Source: JBALVT01 sp036960305
GTDB taxonomy: Bacteria > Pseudomonadota > Gammaproteobacteria > Pseudomonadales > Halieaceae
DNA length: 64,000 nucleotides
Direction: 5' to 3'
Assembly (NCBI GenBank): GCA_036960305.1
Contig: JBALWA010000010.1
Span: forward strand, 1 to 64,000
Part shown: positions 46,444 through 55,626 of the stretch, in pieces
How positions within the stretch are numbered: the first letter of the stretch is position 1
How the letters are laid out: every line of letters starts with the position of its first letter
The notes under the pieces: model-generated
Seen by the model: the letters and a program-made list of their open reading frames with translations, nothing else
What the model was told of the DNA's origin: nothing
The model's database searches: none
Made by a program: the position numbers and the translations under genes

Positions 46444-49400
46444 CTTTCAGCGAGCGCCTGCTGAAGGAGCCCCATGCGATTCTCGCGGCTACGGTTATGG
46501 CCTTGCTACTGGGCTGGTTGGGCTTTAAGGCCATTCCCGCAAACCTGTTTCCCGATACCAATCGACCCACTATTTCTGTCGTTGTGCAGTGGCCTGGTGC
46601 TACCACGAAAGATGTTGCGGATGAAGTAACTCATGCGCTGGAGGTGCGCTTGTCCGCGATAGACGGTGTGCGGAGAATCACTTCCACCTCGCGTGACGAA
46701 GTGGCTTCTGTCCAGGTTGAGTTCGAGTACGGCAACGAGATCAACACAGCGGCAAATGCTGTTACAACAGAGTTGTCACGTGTGCGGGGGGCACTGCCAA
46801 ACGGTGTGCTGGAACCCCTGGTGTTCAAGATTACCGACGCCGCGCGCCCGGTCATGACGCTGGCGGTTACACCGGCCCAGGGTAGTGGGCTAGATCTAGC
46901 GCAGGTGCGGCGCCTGGCGGAGCGCGAACTGCGTGATACCTTCTTGAATTTGCCGGGAGTTGCCGAGGCGGAGGTTTTTGGCGGGCCAATACGGCAGGTC
47001 AGTGTAGACATTGACCGCGACAAACTGCTTGCCAGTGGGGTTGATCTGGTTGAGGTTGCGACAGCGCTGACCGCCTCCAATATATCCAGGCCGGCGGGGA
47101 CGGTTTATCTCCAGGGCGACCGTCTCATTCTCACCGCGCAGAGCCTTGCAACAGGACCGGCTGATCTGGCAGCGGTACTGGTACCCCTGGAAAATGGTGA
47201 CTATCTGCGAGTGGGGGATCTGGGCGATGTTTACTGGGGTGAGACGGATCCCACTTCACTGTATTACGGCGATTCTCGCGAGGCGGTTGCGGTTGCCATT
47301 TTGCGCTCAGAGAAAGGGTTTGCACAGCCTGTCATCGACTCGGTCAACAGCCAACTGGACACCGTGCGCAAGGCCTTTCCTACGCTGGATATTCGGGTGG
47401 CCGATACCCAGGGCAGGTTGATCAATCTGACCGTGAGTAACATGCTTGATTCGCTGCGCGGCGCCGTGATTATGACTGTACTGATAATCTTGCTTTTTAT
47501 CGGCAATACTCGCGCCGCGCTGGTAGTGGCTGTTTCCCTGCCTATTTCGTACTTTCTGAGCTTTGCTGTTTTGTGGTGGATGGGTTTCGAATTTAACATG
47601 GTGACCTTGTCCGCCATTATTATCGCGGTAGGGCTGTTGGCTGATGACGCTATCGTCGTTATAGACAATATTGAACGGCGCATGCGCGAGCTGGGTGAAG
47701 AGGGACGGGTAGCCGCAGTGCGTGGCCTGGACGAAATTATCCTGGCCGATACCAGTGGTACCATCAGTACTATTCTGGTATTGGTGCCTATCATGTTTAT
47801 CGGTGGTTTCGTACAGACCGTCCTGAGGCCGTTGACTGTCACCCTTTCCGTAGCGTTACTGTCTTCCCTGATCGTATCAATGACCGTTATACCGTTACTT
47901 GCGCCACTCATTCTAAGGCCCAGAGCCAAGGATCCGCTGGCCTGGTTGTTGCGTCCATTTGCACGGTTCGTGCTAGAACCACTGAAACGTCTTTATATAT
48001 TTCTAGTGTCCTGGGGCCTGCAACATCGGCTTACGGTGCTGTTGATGTTTGCCGTGTTATTTATTGTATGCGCCAGCCAGATGCGCTTGCTAGGACGTGA
48101 GCTCATGCCACTGATGGACACTGGTATTTCACAGGTGCGTTTTGAAGCACAACCGGATACTGATGATCGGCAAATGCAAAATATTATCGAGGATATTTTA
48201 GTCGCAATTCACGGGGAAATCCCTGATCAGTGGTATATATCAGACTCTGTGGTTGTAGGCGCGGAGCCGGGCGTGAAGTCATTTGGGGCACAGCGATTGC
48301 TCCAGCAGGGTGAGATTACCATCAACCTGGTAGATCGATTTCAACGGGACCGCAGCCTGTACGACATCAACGAGTCACTGCGGCAACGCCTGCACGAAAT
48401 ACCCGGACTGATATCGGCGAACGTATCGGTGTTTGGCGCCACGCCACTGTCATCTATCCGCGCCAGTGTGGATATTTTGGTCAAAGGACCTGACCCGGTG
48501 ATTTTGGATGTACTGGGCGATGAGGTGATGTCACGTCTGCACACAGTGCCGGGGTTGACCGGTATGGAGCGCAGTTGGCAGGGTATTTCAAACCGGATTG
48601 AGCTCAATGTCGATCCCGTACTTGCCAGGTTGTACGGATTGTCTGCGGCGAATATCGCCGAGCAGGTTGCCCAGTCAGTTGGGGGAACCTCCGGTGGTCG
48701 CTTGCGCGTGAAGGGCGAGGACTCCATGCCGGTAGTAGTGCGTTTGCTCGAAGCACAGCGCAGTGATTATGACAACCTGGCGGCTTTAGCTGTGCGAACT
48801 GCCGATGGCAGCGTTATACCTCTGGCGTCGGTTGCCAGTCCACGTCTGGTGAATGCGCCGACTGCTGAAACGCACCAGTACCTGCAACCCACGCTTGATA
48901 TTCTGGCTTGGCGGCGAGATATTGCGATTACGACATTACATGACAATGTAGAGACGGCACTAGCGGGCATGACACTACCGCGCGGCTATACGCTTTCATA
49001 CGAAGGCGAGTACAAACAAATTTCCGAATCGTTTTCCCGCTTGGCCAAATCCTTCGTTATGGGTCTGGTACTTCTCTACCTTATGTTGGCAGTGACTTTT
49101 CGTTCCTTTCTGGACCCGCTGGCAATTATGGGCAGTTTGCCGCTGGCTGTTATTGGCGCTGCCTGGGGGTTACTGCTAGCCGATAAGTTTGGCTCCATGC
49201 CCGCATTTATGGGGCTGATTCTGCTGATGGGTATTGTCGTGAACAATGGTATTTTGCTGATCGACTTTACCAAGGTCGCTATAGCAGAGGGGCATGATAC
49301 CCGGGAAGCTTTGCTAAAGGCTGTTGAAAACCGGACGCGCCCCATCCTTATGACCGCGCTCTCGTCCGCTGTGGGTATGATTCCACTGGCCATGGAATGG

Positions 49401-49541
49401 GCGGTGGGCATCGAGCGGTTGTCTCCCCTGGCGGTGGTGGCGATAGGTGGCTTATTAGCGGGTACATTTTTAACACTGTTGGCTGTGCCAGTATTTTATT
49501 CGCTGTTGGCCTCACTGCGATATAGGGTCTATGGAAAATAG
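46440..49541 (+). CDS. RND efflux permease (HAE1/AcrB-like)
   Basis: A 1033-residue permease beginning at GTG and overlapping the adaptor stop. The N-terminal helix is followed by PANLFPDTNRPTISVVVQWPG (HAE1-like). The fourth transmembrane segment reads IIIAVGLLADDAIVVIDNIE, with the paired Asp residues of the proton relay, as in multidrug rather than heavy-metal pumps. It likely exports hydrophobic or organic compounds. Codon use and GC content resemble its neighbours, so no sign of recent transfer is seen. Confidence 0.9.
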   Translation: MTFSERLLKEPHAILAATVMALLLGWLGFKAIPANLFPDTNRPTISVVVQWPGATTKDVADEVTHALEVRLSAIDGVRRITSTSRDEVASVQVEFEYGNEINTAANAVTTELSRVRGALPNGVLEPLVFKITDAARPVMTLAVTPAQGSGLDLAQVRRLAERELRDTFLNLPGVAEAEVFGGPIRQVSVDIDRDKLLASGVDLVEVATALTASNISRPAGTVYLQGDRLILTAQSLATGPADLAAVLVPLENGDYLRVGDLGDVYWGETDPTSLYYGDSREAVAVAILRSEKGFAQPVIDSVNSQLDTVRKAFPTLDIRVADTQGRLINLTVSNMLDSLRGAVIMTVLIILLFIGNTRAALVVAVSLPISYFLSFAVLWWMGFEFNMVTLSAIIIAVGLLADDAIVVIDNIERRMRELGEEGRVAAVRGLDEIILADTSGTISTILVLVPIMFIGGFVQTVLRPLTVTLSVALLSSLIVSMTVIPLLAPLILRPRAKDPLAWLLRPFARFVLEPLKRLYIFLVSWGLQHRLTVLLMFAVLFIVCASQMRLLGRELMPLMDTGISQVRFEAQPDTDDRQMQNIIEDILVAIHGEIPDQWYISDSVVVGAEPGVKSFGAQRLLQQGEITINLVDRFQRDRSLYDINESLRQRLHEIPGLISANVSVFGATPLSSIRASVDILVKGPDPVILDVLGDEVMSRLHTVPGLTGMERSWQGISNRIELNVDPVLARLYGLSAANIAEQVAQSVGGTSGGRLRVKGEDSMPVVVRLLEAQRSDYDNLAALAVRTADGSVIPLASVASPRLVNAPTAETHQYLQPTLDILAWRRDIAITTLHDNVETALAGMTLPRGYTLSYEGEYKQISESFSRLAKSFVMGLVLLYLMLAVTFRSFLDPLAIMGSLPLAVIGAAWGLLLADKFGSMPAFMGLILLMGIVVNNGILLIDFTKVAIAEGHDTREALLKAVENRTRPILMTALSSAVGMIPLAMEWAVGIERLSPLAVVAIGGLLAGTFLTLLAVPVFYSLLASLRYRVYGK

Positions 49542-49550
49542 CCACCTGTT

Positions 49551-49566
49551 CTTTGGGGGCCCAAAG
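49551..49566 (+). terminator. Short GC hairpin after RND permease
   Basis: CTTTGG and CCAAAG flank a GGGC centre directly after the permease stop, before the minus-strand OsmC region. It has no T run, so it is only a weak terminator candidate. Confidence 0.3.
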
Positions 49567-49637
49567 GGTGCTCTAATTTATATCGATCCGTACCAGTTAT
49601 AATCGTTGCCCATGTCGCAGGTGATGTCGGTGAGTAT

Positions 49638-49735
49638 NNNNNNNNNNNNNNNNNNNNNNNNNNNNNNNNNNNNNNNNNNNNNNNNNNNNNNNNNNNNNNN
49701 NNNNNNNNNNNNNNNNNNNNNNNNNNNNNNNNNNN
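49638..49735. other. Assembly gap (98 N)
   Basis: A run of Ns interrupts the window inside the OsmC-family gene. Gap length in the record may not equal the missing length, so the reading frame and any gene beyond it are uncertain. The sequence left of the gap (49597-49637) encodes, on the minus strand, a short tail ending in GNDYNWYGSI that does not look like an OsmC C-terminus. Confidence 0.95.
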
Positions 49736-50076
49736 TCTACGTCGATGTCAGCACCGACAGTAAGCTTGGCCTGAATAGTAAATGCAGTGAACTGAGTGAC
49801 TTTTTCAACCCGGTCCAGGGTGCCCTCAGCGGAACACTCGATGTCAATCCATTCCAATCTGGAGGCGCGAGCGATCGCGCGGAAGGTGAGAATAAAACAA
49901 TCTGCAACGGCGCCTACCAGCAGATCTTCTGGGGACCACTGGTCTCCGGGCCCGCCAAATTGCGCAGGTGGTGCGGATACCAGGTTGGGGATTCCATCGC
50001 CCGTGAGGATGACTTCGCTGTCGTTTTGCGCGTTGGCGGAAATCTTGTAAAGGTGTGGCAGTTTTTGTGCAGTCAT
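49736..50076 (-). CDS. OsmC/Ohr-family protein, 3' part lost in assembly gap
   Basis: About 113 residues of an OsmC-type thiol-peroxidase-fold protein. The N-terminal region ends in GPGDQWSPEDLLVGAVADCFI, which carries the family cysteine in the VADCF context; such proteins reduce organic hydroperoxides or bind related compounds through two cysteines. The second cysteine, normally in the C-terminal helix, would be beyond the gap. The gene starts at ATG 50076 inside the end of the phosphoesterase gene (overlap of 4 bases), so the two are probably co-transcribed. Confidence 0.85.
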
Positions 50077-51848
50077 TGTGTGGCCTCAGTGTGTTTGGGG
50101 TGATGTAAGGGTTGTATATAGTCTGATTCCGGCCACAGGAGAGTGCCCGACACATCCGTAATTAGGCGATCCAGTGCAAGCGGTTCTCCTCCGTGTTTTA
50201 TGCGCCATTGCAGAAACTCTCGCGCAGTCCATTCTGTGCCCCAGGGGCTCTCGAGTGTCTGGATATTATCAAAGCCACGGTTTCCGCACAGGGCATCGGA
50301 CGCATCGAAGGGGCGCTGGCAGCTTACCACGCTCAGTTCGTCTGCATCTGTGATGATTGTGGCATCGCCCTCCCGTTGCATGCTCAGCACTCTGTGGCCA
50401 TTGACAGCCGTGAGATCCAGCGTCAGCGCAACACCGCTAAGTCCCAGTAGCCAGCCGCCACTGTGATCGAAGGCGTCGGCCGAGAAAGAGCGATTGATTT
50501 CGAATTCCAGCAGCTCGCGCAAAGCTTTTCCAGTAATGACGCCACGGGCAAGCACCGGGGGGACGGGTAGATAGCGGTAAGTATCTTCCACGGTCATGGG
50601 TTCTCCTGCGGGGACTACCGCATCAAACCGGAAGCCCGGGGTGATGGCGAGGTCGGTGCTGTAATGGGACCTGAGGCTTTGTGAGAGGAATTGGTTGAAG
50701 GGGTTTTCTACCGCATGGCGCCGATGTAGCGAGCCTGGTGAAGATCCGATCACAGAAGTGATGGGCTCGGAGAGCAGCATGTCACTACCTGGCATGGCAA
50801 AACTGAGGTCTGGGTTGTCAGTTAGAAACGGAGCGCGTGCTTTTTCGACCAGCGCCATAACTTCAGGGTCGGGTTCAATTTCGGCATGTATTTCGAGAAG
50901 GCTCCAGTTGTAGTGTTTTAATCCGTCCTCATTAATACTCACCGACATAACGCCGAGCAGGCCATCATTGCCAGCTTCGACGACCAGAGCCCCGCTGGTC
51001 GATTGCAGGGGTTCGGTCGTGACTTCGTGGGTGTGTGCGGAAAAAATGACATCTACCCCGACGTCGATGCCATTGGCCAGCTGCCAGTCCTTGTGCAGGC
51101 CCAGCTCGCTCATCACAACCACCACGTCAGCGCCTTGCTGCTTCAGGGTACTAGCGTGGGTGTTGATGTAGTCCCTGTAGGCCTGTTCGCCCTGCAGAAA
51201 ATCGAAGCCGATGGCCAGCATTGACGACATGCGCGGAATGATGTCAGAGGTAATACCGATAAAGCCGACATCATAGTCTCCCAATGTAATCATGCGGGTG
51301 GCGGGAAGCAGAGGCTTACCCTGGTCTAGCAGGGGCAGAGAGGTGGTGACGTTACCGCCCAGTAGGGGATACTCGGGTGTCTCCACGGGCTCGCCAAACA
51401 GGAGTTGGTTCACCAGGCGTGATAGTGGTGCGGACTGGGGAGTATAACGCAGCCTGGTGGTGATGGGCCCATAGGCGAAATCCCAATTACCGGGGACACC
51501 GATATCGATGCCCAGGGCATTCACGGGTGCAATGATGGCGTTGCCCCGGCTATAGAGCGCCTCCACTCCACCGTGATAGGTATCGCCAATATTCATCAAG
51601 ACGCTGTTGGGGTTTTCTGCTCTGATCTCCTGTATCACGCCTGCAATACGGGCCAGCCCTCCTCGTACCTCGATTCGACTGCCCGAACTACCATTCTCCC
51701 TCACCAGGTCCCGGTGGGGTGTGAGATTGGCGTGCAGGTCATTCATGTGGATGAACACAAGCTCATCCTGCACGTCACCCCCGGGGGTTGATCCGAATAC
51801 GGCGCTGCAGGCCAGGGTGAGCAGACCGGCTGATAAGCGTCGTCTCAT
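50073..51848 (-). CDS. 5'-nucleotidase/UshA-family metallophosphoesterase (SoxB-like motif variant)
   Basis: A 591-residue exported protein (signal peptide about 1-20, CSAVFGSTPG). The calcineurin-like phosphoesterase domain has HMNDLHAN (residues 34-41), GDTYHGG (88-94) and GNWDFAYG (120-127), followed by a C-terminal 5'-nucleotidase substrate domain from about 340 (VTGKALRELLEFEINRSF-like). In UshA the third motif is GNHEF with a catalytic His; here Trp replaces it, as in the thiosulfohydrolase SoxB (GHWEF). Both the phosphate-ester and sulfur-ester possibilities stay open. It overlaps the OsmC start and is divergent from the ArsR-type gene. Confidence 0.85.
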   Translation of the reverse strand: MRRRLSAGLLTLACSAVFGSTPGGDVQDELVFIHMNDLHANLTPHRDLVRENGSSGSRIEVRGGLARIAGVIQEIRAENPNSVLMNIGDTYHGGVEALYSRGNAIIAPVNALGIDIGVPGNWDFAYGPITTRLRYTPQSAPLSRLVNQLLFGEPVETPEYPLLGGNVTTSLPLLDQGKPLLPATRMITLGDYDVGFIGITSDIIPRMSSMLAIGFDFLQGEQAYRDYINTHASTLKQQGADVVVVMSELGLHKDWQLANGIDVGVDVIFSAHTHEVTTEPLQSTSGALVVEAGNDGLLGVMSVSINEDGLKHYNWSLLEIHAEIEPDPEVMALVEKARAPFLTDNPDLSFAMPGSDMLLSEPITSVIGSSPGSLHRRHAVENPFNQFLSQSLRSHYSTDLAITPGFRFDAVVPAGEPMTVEDTYRYLPVPPVLARGVITGKALRELLEFEINRSFSADAFDHSGGWLLGLSGVALTLDLTAVNGHRVLSMQREGDATIITDADELSVVSCQRPFDASDALCGNRGFDNIQTLESPWGTEWTAREFLQWRIKHGGEPLALDRLITDVSGTLLWPESDYIQPLHHPKHTEATQ

Positions 51849-51929
51849 CTGCGATCGCTGGCGATTGATTTCGGTAGAGTAGTTAACATTGCCAGATCGT
51901 CCTCTGGGCTGACTACGTTTAATATTAGT

Positions 51930-51958
51930 TTGTACTTATATAAGATAAATATGATAAT
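51930..51958 (+). promoter_or_regulatory. Putative sigma-70 promoter with embedded AT-rich operator for the ArsR-type gene
   Basis: TTGTAC (51930-51935), exactly 17 bases, then GATAAT (51953-51958), 44 bases before the ATG at 52002. The spacer is AT-rich and contains the palindrome TTATATAA (51936-51943), placed where a dimeric repressor would block RNA polymerase. ArsR-family autorepression through such a site is usual; here it is inferred. Confidence 0.6.
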
Positions 51959-52001
51959 GTAAAGCCCCGAATGGGGGTTTGCGAGTCAGAGAGTGTTTCT
52001 T

Positions 52002-52304
52002 ATGGAAATGGATGTAATGCAGGCTAATGTCCAGGAGGCGACAAAGCTCCTCAAGATACTGGCGAACTCGAGCCGCCTACTGGTGTTGTGCTCGCTGGTC
52101 ACCCGCGAGCACACGGCGGGCGAGTTGGAGGAATTGACCGGTCTTAGCCAGCCAGCGATATCCCAACACCTTGCCAGGTTGCGAGAGGAAAAGATCGTCT
52201 CCACGCGACGTGACGCACAGAGAATCTTTTACTCGCTGAGGAACCACGAAGTAGAAGCCATGTTAGCGACACTCCATGGTCTGTACTGTTCGGAGGAATC
52301 ATAA
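52002..52304 (+). CDS. ArsR-family regulator of the BigR/SqrR/HlyU (dithiol) type
   Basis: A 100-residue winged-helix repressor. The recognition helix is ELTGLSQPAISQHLARLREE (about 44-63) with the wing RRDAQRIFYSL. It lacks the CxC metal site of arsenic sensors. Instead there are exactly two cysteines, C30 (LVLC) and C96 (LYCSEES), 66 apart, the same spacing as the persulfide or oxidant-sensing pairs of BigR (42/108), SqrR (41/107) and HlyU (38/104). It is followed 4 bases after its stop by an RND permease gene, so the pump is the expected target. ATG 52002 is preferred over GTG 51993. Confidence 0.88.
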   Translation: MEMDVMQANVQEATKLLKILANSSRLLVLCSLVTREHTAGELEELTGLSQPAISQHLARLREEKIVSTRRDAQRIFYSLRNHEVEAMLATLHGLYCSEES

Positions 52305-52308
52305 GGCT

Positions 52309-55300
52309 ATGTCTCATCCCATTGATCGTCTGGTCAGATATACCCTGGGTGGCGGCTTACCGCAGATAATTTTTCTGCTGGGGCTGGCCGCGGGTGTCAT
52401 GGCCCTGATCTACACCCCCCGGGAGGAGGAGCCCCAGATCGTGGTGCCCATGGTGGATGTGCTGGTAGAGGCGCCAGGGCTTAGTGCCCGGCAGGCGGAG
52501 CGGCAGGTAACGATTCCCCTGGAAAAACTGCTGGCGCAGATCCCGGGAGTAGAACATGTGTATTCCTCTACTGCGGCTGGCCAGACGGCGGTAACCCTAC
52601 GTTTTCATGTGGGTGAAGACCGTGAAGATTCAATCCTAAATACCTATAACAAGCTCTTCTCCAACCAGGACAGGATTCCCCCGGTTGTCAGTAACTGGAT
52701 GTTGCGCCCGGTGGAGGTAGATGACGTGCCCATCGTCATGCTGGGCTTGTGGAGCGACGACGAAAATCTTTACAGCGACTATGAGCTGCGGCGCATGGCG
52801 GAGGAAGTGTCCACAGTATTGCAAGGTATCCCTGCCACCAGTGAAGTCAATGTGGTGGGCGGGCGTCCCCGCACCGTGCGCATTCTGATCGACCCGGAGA
52901 GCCTGGGGGCGCGCCAAACCACTGCCCAGGACATTGTGTCTGCGTTGGCTGTCTCCAACGTACTGCGCAGCGCGGGAGACTGGACAATTGGCAACGAGTC
53001 CATCTTGCTGGAGGGCGGCGATGTTGTCAGGGAGGTAGCCGAACTCGAAAATTTTGTGGTCAATGTCATTGACGGGGCGCCGGTCTACCTGCGGGATGTG
53101 GCCCGCATTGTTGACGGGCCGGCGGAGCCCGACTACTACAGCTGGATTGGTTTTGCCGCCAGTCACCCGGCCCCACTGGACGACACCCGGCCTATGGTGG
53201 CCATATCTATCGCGAAACAGCGGGGCTCCAATGCGGTGGCAGTCGCTGAGCAAGTTCACGAGGTGATGGCGGAACTCGCAGATAAGCTGTTACCACCGGA
53301 AGTCCACGTTGAAGTGCTACGAGATTACGGCCAGACGGCCAATGAGAAAGTCAACGACCTCAGCAGCAGCCTGGGGTTCGCCATTCTAACGGTAGTGGTC
53401 TTCATCGGCGTGTTTCTGGGCTGGCGGCAGGCAATCGTGGTGGGCCTGGCCGTACCCATTTGCTATGGCATCACCCTGGCCCTTGATATGGCCCTGGGCT
53501 ACACCATTAACAGGGTAACGCTGTTCGCCCTGATTCTATCCCTGGGTCTGCTGGTGGATGACCCCATCACCGGAGTGGACAATATTTCCCGCTTCATGGC
53601 GAGAAAATCCCTGTCTTCGCGTGAGCGGATAGTCGCTGCCATGGCAGAGATCCGCATTCCCTTGCTCTTGTCTACGGTCACCATCATCGTTGCCTTTTTA
53701 CCGCTGGCTTATATCACTGGCATGATGGGACCGTATATGGCGCCCATGGCGTTTAATGTACCAGTGAGCGTGATCAGCAGTACCGCCGTAGCCTTTCTGG
53801 TGACCCCATGGTTGGCCAGTCGCCTGCTGCGTGAAGACACCGTGATGGCGGAGACGACAGCCACGGGGGAAGACGGGTTCTACAGCCGGATGATGGCGCC
53901 GGTGCTGGATAACCGGCGTTTGGCCAAAGGTGTTCTGTGGCTTGTGTTGGGCCTGTTTGTGGCAACAGCCCTGCTGCCGGTGTTCAGGCTGGTACCCCTG
54001 AAATTGTTACCTTTTGACAACAAGAACGAAGTCCAGGTGTTGATTGACATGCCTGAGACTGCCAGTCTGGAGCAGACCGCCGCGCTAGCACGGGACATTG
54101 CCGCCCAGACTGCACGGATGCCTGAGGTGCGTGCGATTGCGGCCTTTGTCGGGATTCCTTCCCCCATGGATTTCAACGGCATGGTGCGCCGCTACTATCA
54201 GCGTTCCGGGCCGCATCTGGGTGAACTACGCCTCACCCTGGCAGACAAAAGTGAGCGGCAGCACCAGTCGCACGCCCTGGTATTGCGTCTGCGCCAATTA
54301 CTGGCCCCCTACAGCCGTGAAGGTGTGAGCATCAAGGTGGTGGAAGTACCGCCCGGCCCGCCGGTCCTGAGTACCCTGGTTGCCGAGATATATGGCGATA
54401 CCCTGACACCCTACGAAACCCAGAAGCAGGCTGCCCGGGTACTGATGGAGCGCCTGTCCCGGGAAGCGCACGTCGTGGAAATCGATTCGACTATTGAGGC
54501 GGATAAGCACCGAAAGCGCTTCGTGGTGGATAAAACCAAGGCTGCGTTGTCGGGTATCTCTACGGATGATGTGGCGCAGACACTGGCCATGGCCAACGAT
54601 GGTTATATCGCAGGCTACGTGCAGCAGGAACGTGAATCCCGCCCCCTACCCATCGAGCTGCGACTGGACCCGGCACAGCGGGTCGCAGACAACGATTTCG
54701 AACGGCTGTTGGTAAAGGGTAGGCCTGGTGTGGTTAAAACCAGTACTGCCCAGGGCCTGGAAGTATCTCCGCAGCCGCTGGCAGCCCTGGGCGAGTTAGG
54801 CCAGTTCAAGAGCGGGTTCGCCGATCAGGTCATCCACCGTAAGGATCTGCGCCCGGTTGTCTACGTTATGGCCGAGCTGAACGGGCGTACACCGGCGGAA
54901 ATCGTCGCCGATGTCCATGCTGACATGGGCGCTGAACGTGGTGGCGCGAACGATTGGCAGGGGCGAACCTTTTTCTCCAGCGGCGCGGGCGATGGTTGGC
55001 AATTACCGCCGGGGACCGACGTTGCCTGGACGGGTGAAGGCGAGTGGCGCATCACCAAGGATGTGTTCCGGGATATGGGCCTGGGTTATGTGTTTGCACT
55101 GCTGGCGATATTTTGTGTATTACGTTTGCAGACCCGTTCTACACCCCTGTCACTGATTATTATGTCGGCTATTCCCCTGACAGTCGTCGGGATCATGCCG
55201 GGCTTCTGGTTGATGAACCAGTTTGGTGAGCGGGCCATTGCCGGCGCGCCGGAGCCGGTGTTATTCACGGCGACCGCGATGATCGGCATGATCGCCCTGG

Positions 55301-55626
55301 CGGGTATCGTGGTACGGAATTCGCTGATACTGGTGGAATTCATTTCACAGGCTCGGGAAGGGGGCGCGAGTATTCGCGATGCGCTATTGCAAGCTGGCTC
55401 CGTGCGTATGCGTCCGGTTTTGCTCACTGCGGGCACCACCATGCTGGGCAACCTCATCATTACCCTGGATCCGGTATTCAGCGGTCTTGCCCTGGCGATT
55501 ATTTTTGGCATTGTTGCCTCGACGGCTTTCACCCTTATCGTGGTGCCTGCCGTGTACTTGCTGGTGTTTGACAAGACTGAACAGAGCGACCCCAACGCTA
55601 TTCCTGTGGAGGATATTACGTCATGA
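52309..55626 (+). CDS. RND efflux permease (ArsR-linked)
   Basis: An RND permease of 1105 residues with two transmembrane halves. The opening PREEEPQIVVPMVDVLVEAPG is typical of the branch whose permease gene precedes the adaptor gene. The fourth transmembrane segment reads LGLLVDDPITGVDNISRF, the two Asp residues kept but followed by Pro-Ile rather than the usual Ala-Ile, a feature of a distinct permease clade. Substrate unknown. ATG 52309 starts 4 bases after the regulator stop; an earlier in-frame start at 52276 would overlap the regulator gene. The stop overlaps the adaptor start (ATGA). Confidence 0.88.
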   Translation: MSHPIDRLVRYTLGGGLPQIIFLLGLAAGVMALIYTPREEEPQIVVPMVDVLVEAPGLSARQAERQVTIPLEKLLAQIPGVEHVYSSTAAGQTAVTLRFHVGEDREDSILNTYNKLFSNQDRIPPVVSNWMLRPVEVDDVPIVMLGLWSDDENLYSDYELRRMAEEVSTVLQGIPATSEVNVVGGRPRTVRILIDPESLGARQTTAQDIVSALAVSNVLRSAGDWTIGNESILLEGGDVVREVAELENFVVNVIDGAPVYLRDVARIVDGPAEPDYYSWIGFAASHPAPLDDTRPMVAISIAKQRGSNAVAVAEQVHEVMAELADKLLPPEVHVEVLRDYGQTANEKVNDLSSSLGFAILTVVVFIGVFLGWRQAIVVGLAVPICYGITLALDMALGYTINRVTLFALILSLGLLVDDPITGVDNISRFMARKSLSSRERIVAAMAEIRIPLLLSTVTIIVAFLPLAYITGMMGPYMAPMAFNVPVSVISSTAVAFLVTPWLASRLLREDTVMAETTATGEDGFYSRMMAPVLDNRRLAKGVLWLVLGLFVATALLPVFRLVPLKLLPFDNKNEVQVLIDMPETASLEQTAALARDIAAQTARMPEVRAIAAFVGIPSPMDFNGMVRRYYQRSGPHLGELRLTLADKSERQHQSHALVLRLRQLLAPYSREGVSIKVVEVPPGPPVLSTLVAEIYGDTLTPYETQKQAARVLMERLSREAHVVEIDSTIEADKHRKRFVVDKTKAALSGISTDDVAQTLAMANDGYIAGYVQQERESRPLPIELRLDPAQRVADNDFERLLVKGRPGVVKTSTAQGLEVSPQPLAALGELGQFKSGFADQVIHRKDLRPVVYVMAELNGRTPAEIVADVHADMGAERGGANDWQGRTFFSSGAGDGWQLPPGTDVAWTGEGEWRITKDVFRDMGLGYVFALLAIFCVLRLQTRSTPLSLIIMSAIPLTVVGIMPGFWLMNQFGERAIAGAPEPVLFTATAMIGMIALAGIVVRNSLILVEFISQAREGGASIRDALLQAGSVRMRPVLLTAGTTMLGNLIITLDPVFSGLALAIIFGIVASTAFTLIVVPAVYLLVFDKTEQSDPNAIPVEDITS

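Noticed and set aside
52002..52304. Arsenic-sensing ArsR tied to the ACR3 gene
   Set aside because: The CxC metal site is absent and the two cysteines have the spacing of sulfur/oxidant sensors; the ACR3 gene is 7 kb away with its own promoter candidate.
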